Assembly (NCBI GenBank): GCA_023436225.1
Contig: JAEZKA010000011.1
Span: forward strand, 1 to 32,314
Direction of reading: 5' to 3'
Length of the DNA: 32,314 nt
Source: Bacillota bacterium
Lineage (GTDB): Bacteria > Bacillota > Clostridia > Lachnospirales > Lachnospiraceae
The position numbers were made by a program, and so were the translations under genes. The notes below the pieces were generated by a model. That model had not been told where the DNA came from, did not search any database, and saw only the letters and a list, made by a program, of their open reading frames with translations. This document shows, piece by piece, positions 7,292 to 15,390 of this stretch (the first letter of the stretch is position 1; every line of letters starts with the position of its first letter).

Positions 7292-8425
7292 ATGGAGTTT
7301 AGAAAGCTGGAGAAATTAGGAATAAGCACTTCTTTATTGGGTTTTGGATGCATGCGTTTTCCCAAGAACGCAGATGGTAGTATTGATGAAGTGATGTCCG
7401 AGCGGATGATTGATCTTGCATACAGTAACGGTGTTAATTATTTCGATACTGCTTATGTATATCATGAAGGAAAAAGTGAGATATTTACGGGGAAAGCCCT
7501 TGACCGATATGATAGAAGCAGTTATTATCTTGCAACAAAGCTTCCCTGTTGGCTTGTGGAGAAGACAGAGGATGCAGAGAGATTATTAAATGAGCAGTTA
7601 GAGAAGCTTCATAAGGATTATATCGATTTCTATCTGCTTCATGCATTAAATCGTGAGAGTTTTGATAAAATGGTAAGCTTGGGAGTCCTTGAGGTATTGG
7701 ACCAACTGAAGGCTGAGGGTAAGATTAAATATATTGGCTTCTCCTTCCATGATGGATATGAGGCATTTGAACATATAATCAAATTCCGTGATTGGGATTT
7801 CTGTCAGATCCAGTTGAACTATATGGATACGGAAGAGCAGGCGGGTATGAAGGGATATGAATTGGCTGAGGAGCTAGGTGTACCTCTAATTATTATGGAG
7901 CCCGTAAAAGGCGGTTCTCTTGCTAGACTTCCTGAGGAAGCTGCAAAGTATCTAGAGGAGCAGGACGCAGGAAGATCTGCGGCTTCCTGGGCGCTTCGCT
8001 GGGTTGGTTCCTTACCGAATGTTAAGGTGATCTTAAGCGGCATGTCGGATGAGGGACAGGTGCAGGATAATTTGGATACCTTTAAGAATTTTAAGGCTCT
8101 AAATGATAAAGAGCTGCAATTAATTACAGGAGTAGCAGATCTCTTAAAAAGCAGAGTAAAGAACGGCTGCACAGGCTGTGCGTACTGCATGCCTTGTCCT
8201 GCTGGAGTTGATATACCTAAGAATTTCTACATATGGAACAGCTATGGTATGTATAATAATGAGGGTGAACTTAATTGGTTATGGTCCAATGATATCGCTG
8301 ATTCAGCGAAGGCTGCCAGCTGCGTGGAATGCGGCCAGTGCGAAGAGGCATGTCCCCAGAAGCTGAATATTCGTGCAGACTTAAAAACCTTACAGAAAGA
8401 GATTGATACAATCTGTAAGAAATAG
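7292..8425 (+). CDS. Aldo/keto reductase with C-terminal ferredoxin domain
   Basis: A 377-residue oxidoreductase. Residues 1-280 are the aldo/keto reductase (beta/alpha)8 barrel: FDTAYVYHEG carries the catalytic Asp and Tyr, ATKLPCW the Lys, and LLHAL the active-site His. The C-terminus adds an iron-sulfur part, CTGCAYCMPCPAGVDIP and CVECGQCEEACP, two cysteine clusters that each look able to bind a 4Fe-4S centre. This class is common in anaerobes and probably takes electrons from ferredoxin or passes them on. Its substrate is not known. The ribosome site AGGAGGA precedes the ATG. A 15-bp hairpin follows, and a LysR gene lies next downstream. Confidence 0.9.
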   Translation: MEFRKLEKLGISTSLLGFGCMRFPKNADGSIDEVMSERMIDLAYSNGVNYFDTAYVYHEGKSEIFTGKALDRYDRSSYYLATKLPCWLVEKTEDAERLLNEQLEKLHKDYIDFYLLHALNRESFDKMVSLGVLEVLDQLKAEGKIKYIGFSFHDGYEAFEHIIKFRDWDFCQIQLNYMDTEEQAGMKGYELAEELGVPLIIMEPVKGGSLARLPEEAAKYLEEQDAGRSAASWALRWVGSLPNVKVILSGMSDEGQVQDNLDTFKNFKALNDKELQLITGVADLLKSRVKNGCTGCAYCMPCPAGVDIPKNFYIWNSYGMYNNEGELNWLWSNDIADSAKAASCVECGQCEEACPQKLNIRADLKTLQKEIDTICKK

Positions 8426-8470
8426 GTGCTTATTGAAGCCTTTCATTGGTTACTGTTCAAAATGATTAAG

Positions 8471-8530
8471 ATAACAAGGCAAATCGTAATTAACTATATT
8501 ATGATTTGCCTTGTTATTACTTTGATGATA
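8471..8530 (+). terminator. Hairpin terminator after the aldo/keto reductase gene
   Basis: ATAACAAGGCAAATC (8471-8485) pairs perfectly over 15 bp with GATTTGCCTTGTTAT (8513-8527). The downstream T-run is short and broken (TACTTTGATG). Confidence 0.65.
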
Positions 8531-8638
8531 TCATAAAAGCGTAATGAGCATAGACAAGCTTGCTTGTATATACTCACTATAGTCATGAAATTATGCTGAT
8601 GCCCAAATTCGCGGGTTAGCGGCGGAAGGGAGATTTAG

Positions 8639-9535
8639 ATGAATATTGATTTAGAGTATTATCGTATCTTCTATCATGTAGCAAAGGTAGGAAGCTTCAC
8701 TCAAGCAGGTGAAGAGCTATGCATCTCACAGCCTGCAGTTAGCCAGGCTATTAAGCTTTTGGAGACCACGCTTGGTAGTAAGCTATTTGTACGTATCCCG
8801 AAGGGGGTAAAGCTTACTCCGGAGGGAGAAGTGCTTTACAGCTATGTGCAGAGAGGCTATGAATATATTTTGATGGGAGAGGCAAAGTTTCAGAAGATGC
8901 TTGATTTGGAGAATGGCGAGATAAGGATAGGGGCCAGTGATATGACCTTACAATTTTATCTACTGCCTTATCTGGAGCAATTCCATGAGAAATTTCCAAG
9001 TATTAAGGTAATGGTGACGAATGCACCGACACCGGAGACCTTGGAATTTCTATATGAGGGTAAGATTGATTTCGGTATCGTAAGCGAGCCCTTTGAAGCA
9101 AAACCTGAGATAGAGATTAAAAGGATTATGGAGATCCAGGATATCTTTGTGGCAGGAAATCGCTTTAGTCATCTTAAGGAACGGACTCTTTCCTATAAGG
9201 CATTGGAGGAGCTGCCAATCATATGTCTGGAGCATAATACCAGCTCAAGGAGGTATATTGATGAGTTTCTTAAGGCAAATGAGGTGGAGCTTAAACCGGA
9301 ATTTGAACTGGCCATGAGTGATATCATCGTTAAATTTGCCAGCCGTAATCTGGGCATTGGGTGTGTAGTGAAGGATTTTGCCAGTGATGCACTGGAGAAT
9401 GGGGACCTATTTGAATTAAAGTTTGAAACCGAGATACCAAAACGGCATTTTTGCATTATAACCGGTAATCATAATCCGATCTCAACAGCAGCAAAGGAAC
9501 TTCTTCGCATACTGGATAACAGAATAGGCTCGTAG
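8639..9535 (+). CDS. LysR family transcriptional regulator
   Basis: A 298-residue LysR-type regulator of standard length. The N-terminal winged helix reads YYRIFYHVAKVGSFTQAGEE, then the recognition helix CISQPAVSQAIKLLE (about 29-43). The effector-binding domain starts near residue 90 (GEIRIGASDMTLQFYLLPYL) and has the usual two-lobe pattern. The start follows GGAAGGGAG at good spacing. LysR genes often control a neighbour. The candidates here are the aldo/keto reductase upstream or the dUTPase downstream on the same strand, but no divergent partner exists to make the target clear. The ligand is unknown. Confidence 0.9.
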   Translation: MNIDLEYYRIFYHVAKVGSFTQAGEELCISQPAVSQAIKLLETTLGSKLFVRIPKGVKLTPEGEVLYSYVQRGYEYILMGEAKFQKMLDLENGEIRIGASDMTLQFYLLPYLEQFHEKFPSIKVMVTNAPTPETLEFLYEGKIDFGIVSEPFEAKPEIEIKRIMEIQDIFVAGNRFSHLKERTLSYKALEELPIICLEHNTSSRRYIDEFLKANEVELKPEFELAMSDIIVKFASRNLGIGCVVKDFASDALENGDLFELKFETEIPKRHFCIITGNHNPISTAAKELLRILDNRIGS

Positions 9536-9596
9536 GAAGCCGGATATGATAAAGTAGATAAAGCATAAAATGATAACACAGAACAAAGGAGTTAAT

Positions 9597-10031
9597 ATGA
9601 AGAATATTAGAATTAAATATTTTAGCGAGCAGATTGAAAAGCTGCAGTATATTGAGAATAAGTCCGATTGGATTGATCTGCGTGCCGCCGAAAAGGTCAC
9701 GCTTAAGGCAGGTGAGTTTAAGCTGATTCCATTAGGAATCGCGATGGAGCTTCCAAAGGGTTATGAGGCACATATTGTTCCTAGAAGCAGTACCTTCAAA
9801 AACTTTGGGATTCTGCAGACCAATTCTACTGGTATTGTAGACGAAAGCTACTCAGGAGATAATGATCAGTGGTTCTTTCCCGCTTTGGCGATGAGGGACA
9901 CGGTTATCAATGTGAATGACCGTATCTGTCAATTCCGCATTGTGGAGCATCAGCCCAGAATCGAATTCACAGAGGTTGCAGAGCTTGGCAATGCAGATCG
10001 CGGTGGTCACGGAAGCACCGGTAAACAGTAG
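9597..10031 (+). CDS. dut: dUTP diphosphatase, YncF/YosS type
   Basis: A trimeric dUTPase that hydrolyses dUTP to dUMP and pyrophosphate, keeping uracil out of DNA. All five motifs are present: I IDLRAA, II PRSSTFKNFGI, III TGIVDESYSGDNDQWFF, IV ICQFRIVEHQP, V DRGGHGSTG. Motif V lacks the usual lid phenylalanine. From memory, Bacillus YncF/YosS enzymes share this and use a Phe after motif III instead (WFFP here). An ATG at 9570 is open too, but AAAGGAG 5 nt before 9597 decides the start (144 residues). It is chromosomal here with no phage genes around. It may be co-transcribed with the phospholipase-like gene 66 bp downstream. Confidence 0.92.
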   Translation: MKNIRIKYFSEQIEKLQYIENKSDWIDLRAAEKVTLKAGEFKLIPLGIAMELPKGYEAHIVPRSSTFKNFGILQTNSTGIVDESYSGDNDQWFFPALAMRDTVINVNDRICQFRIVEHQPRIEFTEVAELGNADRGGHGSTGKQ

Positions 10032-10097
10032 GTGGCACTAACTAATTTAAAACGCAGACATGTACTATTCATGCGAAATAAAGGTTGGAGGTAGACT

Positions 10098-10796
10098 ATG
10101 GCAGGGTTAATCACCCATATGGTAATAGCAAGAGAGATCATAAAGCTCCTTCCCAAAGGAATTATTCAGGAAGAAGGGTTGTTCTATTTGGGGAACCTGG
10201 CTCCCGATGCCATCCATGCCAGAGAAGGATATATTAGAGATTTTAAGAAGCATACACATTTTCGTGACAATATTCGTGATATCGATTTTTTGCTTAAGGA
10301 TAATCAGATTGCTTATCGGAAGAGACTCGAAGGGTTTATCGTAAAGAATAGGGATCGTAACGACGGTCTCTATGATCTCTACCGTGGATATGTGGCTCAT
10401 GTTTTAACAGATGAGTTATTTATTCGGACCGTACGAGCGGAGTTCTGTGAGGTTATGGACAAGCTTAATATAGCACAGAATGACCCCCGCTTCTTTGACT
10501 ACATTATCCGTGATATGAACAGAAACGATATGCTGCTGGTGAAGCGATATGATGAAATAGAGGAAGTCAAACGTCAGATCGAGCAGGTTCCGATACATCA
10601 GATTGATGATTTACTGAGTCATCAGGAGATGAAGGACAGCATGGAATGGTTGATCCGTAGGCATTTTTATGAAGAGCATGAGCTTATACCTCCGGTTTAT
10701 ATTTCCTATGACAGAACGGTTGAATTTGTTCAGGCAGCAGCCAACGAGGTTGTCGCAAAGCTGTCGGGGAAGGATAGCCGGATTCGTATGTTCTGA
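10098..10796 (+). CDS. Zinc-dependent phospholipase C family protein
   Basis: A 232-residue protein resembling the zinc-dependent phospholipase C / S1-P1 nuclease-like fold. ITHMVIAREI at the N-terminus has a candidate zinc histidine, followed by LGNLAPDAIH, KKHTHF and GYVAHVLTDELF, the His/Asp pattern expected for the trinuclear zinc site. No signal peptide is visible, so unlike clostridial alpha-toxin it is likely cytoplasmic, as in the small housekeeping members of the family. The substrate is unproven. The ribosome site TTGGAGGTAG precedes the ATG. Confidence 0.75.
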   Translation: MAGLITHMVIAREIIKLLPKGIIQEEGLFYLGNLAPDAIHAREGYIRDFKKHTHFRDNIRDIDFLLKDNQIAYRKRLEGFIVKNRDRNDGLYDLYRGYVAHVLTDELFIRTVRAEFCEVMDKLNIAQNDPRFFDYIIRDMNRNDMLLVKRYDEIEEVKRQIEQVPIHQIDDLLSHQEMKDSMEWLIRRHFYEEHELIPPVYISYDRTVEFVQAAANEVVAKLSGKDSRIRMF

Positions 10797-10814
10797 TTGC
10801 GATAGTTGAAGTCA

Positions 10815-10850
10815 GGGTATCCACTGCAGTCTTGCTGATACCCCCTTCTC
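10815..10850 (+). terminator. Possible terminator between convergent genes
   Basis: GGGTATC (10815-10821) and GATACCC (10837-10843) form a stem with a CTGCAG-containing loop. CCTTCTC follows, with no clean T-run. Confidence 0.4.
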
Positions 10851-10878
10851 ATAAAAATCATAGGATGGAAGTGAAGCA

Positions 10879-11049
10879 TTATACCTTATTCTCCTGGATA
10901 TCCTTCATGATATTTTCTACACTGTGATGTTGTAGGAAGAAATTCACTACCTCCGGTAAATAGTAATATGGGGAAACCGATTCTATCGTGCTATGTACAA
11001 TATCAGAAATCACTTCATAATTCTCTAAAGTTGCTTTTTGTATTCTCAT
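10879..11049 (-). pseudogene. Truncated GNAT acetyltransferase N-terminus
   Basis: A 56-residue frame beginning MRIQKATLENYEVISDIVHS, with PYYYLPEVVNFFLQHHSVEN after it. This looks like the first two helices of a GNAT acetyltransferase of the class with a YxxxYYPxEVVxFF pattern. The frame stops after IQENKV, before any acetyl-CoA loop, and the following DNA does not continue the fold. GGGAG lies upstream of the ATG at 11049, and a GTG four codons earlier (11061) is also open. It is most likely a decayed remnant. A functional micro-protein is possible but unsupported. Confidence 0.6.
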
Positions 11050-11315
11050 ATCAACTCCCACTCGTTTATCAACTTTACATTGGATAACATTTCAAATATT
11101 TAGTAAATTATATCATATCATATGTGGAAGGCAAGTAGGAACAGATCTGGATAATATTCAAAACACATAATTTGTTCTTATGCTAAGTATAATTAATATT
11201 GATTTTACTTATGATCAGAATGGGTTTATACTTAACAAGTAATTGGGTATAATAATTTCATTATGATAGCTGGGAAATTGAAAGGGTTGTCATAAAAGCC
11301 AAGGAGGATTTTATA

Positions 11316-12590
11316 ATGGTTAAAGCGATTGTAGGTGCCAATTGGGGCGATGAGGGAAAAGGAAAGATTACTGATATGCTTGGACAAGAAGCAGATATCA
11401 TCGTAAGATATCAGGGAGGCAGCAACGCCGGACATACGATTATCAATGAATACGGTAAATTTGCTCTTCATTTACTTCCATCCGGAGTATTTTATAAACA
11501 TACAACAAGCGTTATCGGAAATGGCGTGGCTTTAAACATTCCTTATTTGGTGAAGGAAATTCAAGCTTTGGTAGATCGTGGAGTACCGGCACCGAAGATA
11601 TTAGTATCCGATCGAGCTCAGATTATGATGCCGTATCATATTCTGTTTGATCAGTATGAGGAAGAAAGACTGGGTGGCAAATCCTTTGGTTCAACCAAGA
11701 GCGGTATTGCACCATTTTATTCCGACAAATATGCAAAGATTGGTTTCCAGGTGTCTGAGTTGTTTGATGAAGAGACACTGAAGGAAAAAGTAGATAGAGT
11801 TTGTGAGATGAAGAACATTCTTCTTGAGCATATGTATCATAAGCCTGCCATCAATCCGGCTGAGTTACTTCAGACCTTATTGGATTACAAAACGATGGTT
11901 GAACCATACGTATGTGATGTTTCCGCTTATTTGCATGATGCGATTAAGGCAGGTAAGAATATATTATTAGAAGGTCAGCTTGGAGCCTTGAAGGATCCTG
12001 ACTTTGGTATCTATCCGATGGTTACCTCCTCCTCTACCTTAGCCGCATATGGAGCAATTGGAGCAGGTATTCCTCCATATGAGATTAAGGATATCGTTAC
12101 TGTAGTGAAAGCTTATTCCTCTGCAGTAGGTGCGGGCGAATTCGTCAGCGAGATTTTCGGCGAAGAAGCAGACGAGCTTAGAAGACGCGGTGGTGATGGT
12201 GGTGAATACGGTGCCACGACTGGTAGACCCAGACGTATGGGTTGGTTTGACGCAGTAGCATCCCGTTATGGCTGCAGAATGCAGGGAGCAACGGAGGTGG
12301 CACTGACCGTTCTGGATGTTCTCGGCTACCTTGATACACTTCCGATCTGCGTAGGCTATGAGGTTGATGGTGTAGTTACGAAGGATTTCCCTACCACGGT
12401 TAAGCTTGCAAAGGCTAAGCCCGTATATGAGAATCTACCGGGCTGGAAAGCGGATATCAGAGGAATCAAGAATTACAGTGACCTTCCTGAGAATTGCAGA
12501 AAGTATATTGAATTCATTGAGAAGGAGCTGGAGGTTCCGATTACGATGATCTCCAATGGTCCGGGAAGAAATGATATCATCAGAAAGTAA
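11316..12590 (+). CDS. purA: Adenylosuccinate synthetase
   Basis: Catalyses IMP + aspartate + GTP to adenylosuccinate, the first committed step from IMP to AMP. The 424-residue length is normal. The GTP-binding P-loop GDEGKGK is at 11-17, the IMP-binding GGSNAGHT at about 34-41, and the STKSGIAPFYSDK and LLEGQLGALKDPDFGIYPMVTSSS segments match conserved substrate-binding loops. The base-recognition ISNGPGRNDII sits at the C-terminus. The ribosome site AAGGAGG precedes the ATG. A TATAAT at 11248-11253 may be its -10, but its -35 is poor. It is monocistronic: a 680-bp stretch of large palindromes follows. Confidence 0.96.
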   Translation: MVKAIVGANWGDEGKGKITDMLGQEADIIVRYQGGSNAGHTIINEYGKFALHLLPSGVFYKHTTSVIGNGVALNIPYLVKEIQALVDRGVPAPKILVSDRAQIMMPYHILFDQYEEERLGGKSFGSTKSGIAPFYSDKYAKIGFQVSELFDEETLKEKVDRVCEMKNILLEHMYHKPAINPAELLQTLLDYKTMVEPYVCDVSAYLHDAIKAGKNILLEGQLGALKDPDFGIYPMVTSSSTLAAYGAIGAGIPPYEIKDIVTVVKAYSSAVGAGEFVSEIFGEEADELRRRGGDGGEYGATTGRPRRMGWFDAVASRYGCRMQGATEVALTVLDVLGYLDTLPICVGYEVDGVVTKDFPTTVKLAKAKPVYENLPGWKADIRGIKNYSDLPENCRKYIEFIEKELEVPITMISNGPGRNDIIRK

Positions 12591-12599
12591 GATTATTTT

Positions 12600-12864
12600 A
12601 GGAGCTATTGCATAAAGGTATTGTATAAGGCTTTCGCAGGTTTATAAAACTCCGAAAGAAAGAGGAATACACTCCCTTCACACACAGGTTGCCGTACATT
12701 TTACTGCTTTGTATGCTTAAATCGAACATAAATGTTCGCTTTAATTAGCATACAAAACAACAATCTGTTCGGCAAACAGTGCATTATAGTGAGTATATTC
12801 CTCTTCCTTTCTGGGGTATCTAAATTTTGCGAAAGCCTTTATGCTAGTTAGCGCAAAAGCTCCT
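12600..12864. repeat. 265-bp imperfect palindrome after purA
   Basis: The left arm (12600-12674) and the reverse complement of the right arm (12791-12864) align along about 75 positions. Shared blocks include AGGAGCT, AAGGCTTTCGCA and AAGAGGAATA. The centre folds again: TTTGTATGCT (12708-12717) with AGCATACAAA (12747-12756), and CGAACAT-AA-ATGTTCG (12723-12738) at the tip. No open frame of note lies inside. Such a structure could be a miniature inverted-repeat element or a structured RNA/terminator of purA. Confidence 0.75.
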
Positions 12865-12874
12865 TTGTAATACT

Positions 12875-13079
12875 GTTACTGTTCACTCCCAGTCGAAGTT
12901 TTGATATGAGTTCAATAAATGTTTCCAAAATCGGAGACGCTCCCGCTTAGTTGCATTACGTAGCGGTACATAAGGTTCTATAAGACAGAACCTAAGTACC
13001 GACGAATGCAAATACTCCGATTTGAAAATCATTTATTTAACTCATACGGTTACGTTACTGATGGGGAGTGAACTGTAAC
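12875..13079. repeat. 205-bp imperfect palindrome, second element
   Basis: GTTACTGTTCACTCCC at the left end pairs with GGGGAGTGAACTGTAAC at the right. Inner stems are ATGAGTTCAATAAATG with CATTTATTTAACTCAT, AAATCGGAG with CTCCGATTT, and TTGCATT with AATGCAA. The tip is GGTACATAAGGTTCT / AGAACCTAAGTACC with a short ATAAGAC loop. It sits 10 bp after the first palindrome. Its core 12-mer GGTACATAAGGT (12965-12976) recurs at 17-28 and 2601-2612. Confidence 0.75.
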
Positions 13080-13102
13080 TATAATCTTTCTTACTGTTTA
13101 AG

Positions 13103-13161
13103 CCCGATGCATTTTAACTGGACTTTATAATTATCCTGTGATACGATATTCATGCATCGGG
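13103..13161. repeat. Third hairpin before the ABC-F gene
   Basis: CCCGATGCAT (13103-13112) pairs with ATGCATCGGG (13152-13161) around a 39-nt loop. No T-run follows. The rest of 12591-13274 shows no gene. Confidence 0.45.
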
Positions 13162-13274
13162 GATAATGCATGAATAGAGGTTTATTCGCGCATTTAGGAT
13201 GTCGTGAAGAGAAGTAACTTGTTTGAGGTATACTCTGCATAGACTAACACAACAGGAAAGTAAGGTCATTTCTT

Positions 13275-15104
13275 ATGAATTTATTAACGATAGAAAATAT
13301 GAGCAAAAGCTATACGGAACGTATGCTGTTTGACCATGTTTCATTAGGAATCAATGAGGGTGAGAAGATCGGTGTTATTGGAATTAACGGTACCGGGAAA
13401 TCCACCCTTCTTAAAATTATTGCAGGCTTAGAGGAACCGGACAGCGGAACGGTAACCAAAGGAAAGAAGGTTCGCATCGGATATCTGTCTCAGACTCCCC
13501 AGTTTGACAATAAGCTATCCATATTGCAGAATGTGGTACTGAACCAGAAGGCGGAAGAGGAGTATCGCAATCTGGAGGGGGAAGCGGCTGCAATGCTACA
13601 GAGGCTAGGGATTGCTGACCCGTCCATTTCTCCGGAGGTATTATCCGGAGGACAAAAAAAGCGGGTGGCGTTAGTTCGTACTCTTTTAACACCGGCTGAG
13701 ATACTGGTGCTAGATGAACCTACCAATCATCTAGATAACGAGATGGCGGAGTGGCTGGAGGAATATCTGGTCAAATATAGGGGAGCTTTTATCATGGTTA
13801 CCCATGACCGATATTTTTTAGATAAGGTTACGAATAAGATTATTGAGCTAGACAAAGGAAATATCTTTTCCTATCAGGCAAATTATTCGAAGTTTCTAGA
13901 GCTCAAGGCAGAGCGTGAGGAGATGATGCTGGCAACCGAGCGTAAGGCAAAGAGTCTGTTCCGGACAGAGCTAGAATGGATGCAGCGTGGCGCCAGAGCC
14001 AGATCCACCAAGCAGAAGGCTCATATTCAACGCTTTGAGGAGTTAAGGGATCGAAAGAGTATCGAGGTGGATGGTAAGGTTGAGATCAATGCCCTATCCG
14101 CAAGACTAGGTAAGAAGACCATCGAACTGAATGGTATTAGTAAATCATTTGGGGATCGGAAGCTGATCCGTGATTTTACCTACATCCTGTTACCGGGGGA
14201 CCGAATCGGAATCATCGGACCGAATGGCTGCGGGAAGTCAACGCTGCTTAATATCCTTACAGGCATGATTTCTCCGGACACAGGAAATGTAGATACAGGA
14301 ACTACCATCAAGTTGGGATATTTCTCTCAGGAGAATGAATACATGGATGAAAGCCTGAAGGTGATTGATTATATTCGGGAAACAGCGGAATACATTCAGA
14401 CGTCCGAGGGAACGGCAACAGCTTCTCAGATGTGCGAACGTTTTCTGTTTATCGGATCCATGCAGTATACCCAGATTGCAAAGCTTTCCGGTGGAGAGAA
14501 GAGAAGGTTGTATCTACTCAAGGTTCTTATGGAAGCACCTAATGTCTTGGTACTGGATGAACCGACGAATGATCTGGATATTCAGACACTGACGATTCTG
14601 GAGGATTATCTGGAATCCTATCCGGGTATTGTGGTTACAGTATCTCATGACCGATATTTTCTTGATAAGATTGCTTCTCGAATATTCTCCTTTGAGGAGG
14701 GTGTGATAAGGCAGTATGAAGGTAATTTTTCGGACTACAAGGAAGCAAGAGAGCTACGTGGCGGCCTTGGAGGCACCTCCAGTACAAGCAACACAGTAGA
14801 TAGAGCTGCGGAGGAACAGAAGGCGGCTAGTATTGCTACCTGGAAACAGAAGAGCAATAAGCCGAAATTCACCTATCAGGAACAAAAGGACTATGATACC
14901 ATCGATGAGCAGATAGCAAAGCTGGAAGAGCAGATCGAAGAACTGGATCGGGCAATTGCAGAATCAGCTACGGACTATTCCAAGCTGAATGAACTGATGA
15001 AGCAGAAGGAAGAGCTTGAGAAGACGCTCGAAGAGAAGATGGAACGCTGGGTTTATCTTAATGACTTAGCAGAACAGATTGAAGCAGCAAAGTCAGAGAA
15101 GTAG
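13275..15104 (+). CDS. ABC-F family ATPase, Uup/YfmR-like
   Basis: A 609-residue soluble protein with two ABC ATPase domains and no membrane segments. ABC-F proteins bind the ribosomal E site and affect translation or drug tolerance. First domain: Walker A GINGTGKS 36-43, LSGGQ 123-127, LVLDEP 144-149. The interdomain linker carries WMQRGARARSTKQKAHIQRF (235-254), the P-site tRNA-interaction motif typical of the family. Second domain: GPNGCGKS 315-322, LSGGE 404-408, LVLDEP 425-430. A charged C-terminal coiled coil (about 540-605) resembles Uup/YfmR. The housekeeping type is more likely than a dedicated resistance factor. The ribosome site (TAAGG) is rather distant from the ATG. Confidence 0.9.
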   Translation: MNLLTIENMSKSYTERMLFDHVSLGINEGEKIGVIGINGTGKSTLLKIIAGLEEPDSGTVTKGKKVRIGYLSQTPQFDNKLSILQNVVLNQKAEEEYRNLEGEAAAMLQRLGIADPSISPEVLSGGQKKRVALVRTLLTPAEILVLDEPTNHLDNEMAEWLEEYLVKYRGAFIMVTHDRYFLDKVTNKIIELDKGNIFSYQANYSKFLELKAEREEMMLATERKAKSLFRTELEWMQRGARARSTKQKAHIQRFEELRDRKSIEVDGKVEINALSARLGKKTIELNGISKSFGDRKLIRDFTYILLPGDRIGIIGPNGCGKSTLLNILTGMISPDTGNVDTGTTIKLGYFSQENEYMDESLKVIDYIRETAEYIQTSEGTATASQMCERFLFIGSMQYTQIAKLSGGEKRRLYLLKVLMEAPNVLVLDEPTNDLDIQTLTILEDYLESYPGIVVTVSHDRYFLDKIASRIFSFEEGVIRQYEGNFSDYKEARELRGGLGGTSSTSNTVDRAAEEQKAASIATWKQKSNKPKFTYQEQKDYDTIDEQIAKLEEQIEELDRAIAESATDYSKLNELMKQKEELEKTLEEKMERWVYLNDLAEQIEAAKSEK

Positions 15105-15140
15105 TACTAAGGATAATAAAATACGATATGTAATGAAGAG

Positions 15141-15186
15141 GGGTATTCCTATCTAGCGAATGGTTAGAATGGAATACCCTTTATTA
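15141..15186 (+). terminator. Terminator after the ABC-F gene
   Basis: GGGTATTCC (15141-15149) pairs with GGAATACCC (15171-15179), followed by TTTATTAATT. The stem is good; the T-run is interrupted. Confidence 0.6.
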
Positions 15187-15261
15187 ATTAAGCCGAAAGG
15201 CTGCGCCAATAATGAATCAGCAATGTATCAATTATTATTTCAAAAGATCTCTGATTCCCTA

Positions 15262-15318
15262 TTGACTATTCTCAAAAATGAGATTATTATATACGCATGA
15301 CCAATCTCAATTATGAGA
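15262..15318 (+). promoter_or_regulatory. Promoter with twin palindromic operators for the CPBP-HTH operon
   Basis: TTGACT (15262-15267), a 17-bp spacer and TATTAT (15285-15290) form a strong promoter. TCTCA-AAAA-TGAGA (15270-15283) fills the spacer, and TCTCA-ATTA-TGAGA (15305-15318) lies just after the expected start, 35 bp centre to centre. Such placement would block RNA polymerase. The HTH gene two genes down is the obvious candidate repressor (inferred). Confidence 0.75.
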
Positions 15319-15390
15319 ATAATAGGCTCATTAAGACTAACAATGTACTGCATCCTTCCCAAGGATCAGTTACCGGAAATGGAGAAAAGT

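Noticed and set aside
9597..10031. dUTPase motif V lacking the lid phenylalanine, seen first as a possible inactivation
   Set aside because: Bacillus YncF/YosS-type enzymes also lack it and are active, as far as I recall, so this is normal for the subtype.
9597..10031. dUTPase as a sign of a prophage
   Set aside because: No phage structural, integrase or lysis genes occur in the window, and the neighbours are ordinary chromosomal genes.
12600..13161. CRISPR array
   Set aside because: The repeats here are inverted rather than direct and evenly spaced, and no cas genes are present.
13417..13726. Two long minus-strand frames over the ABC-F gene
   Set aside because: They overlap the first ATPase domain, are proline- and serine-rich in the manner of antisense frames, and lack start signals.
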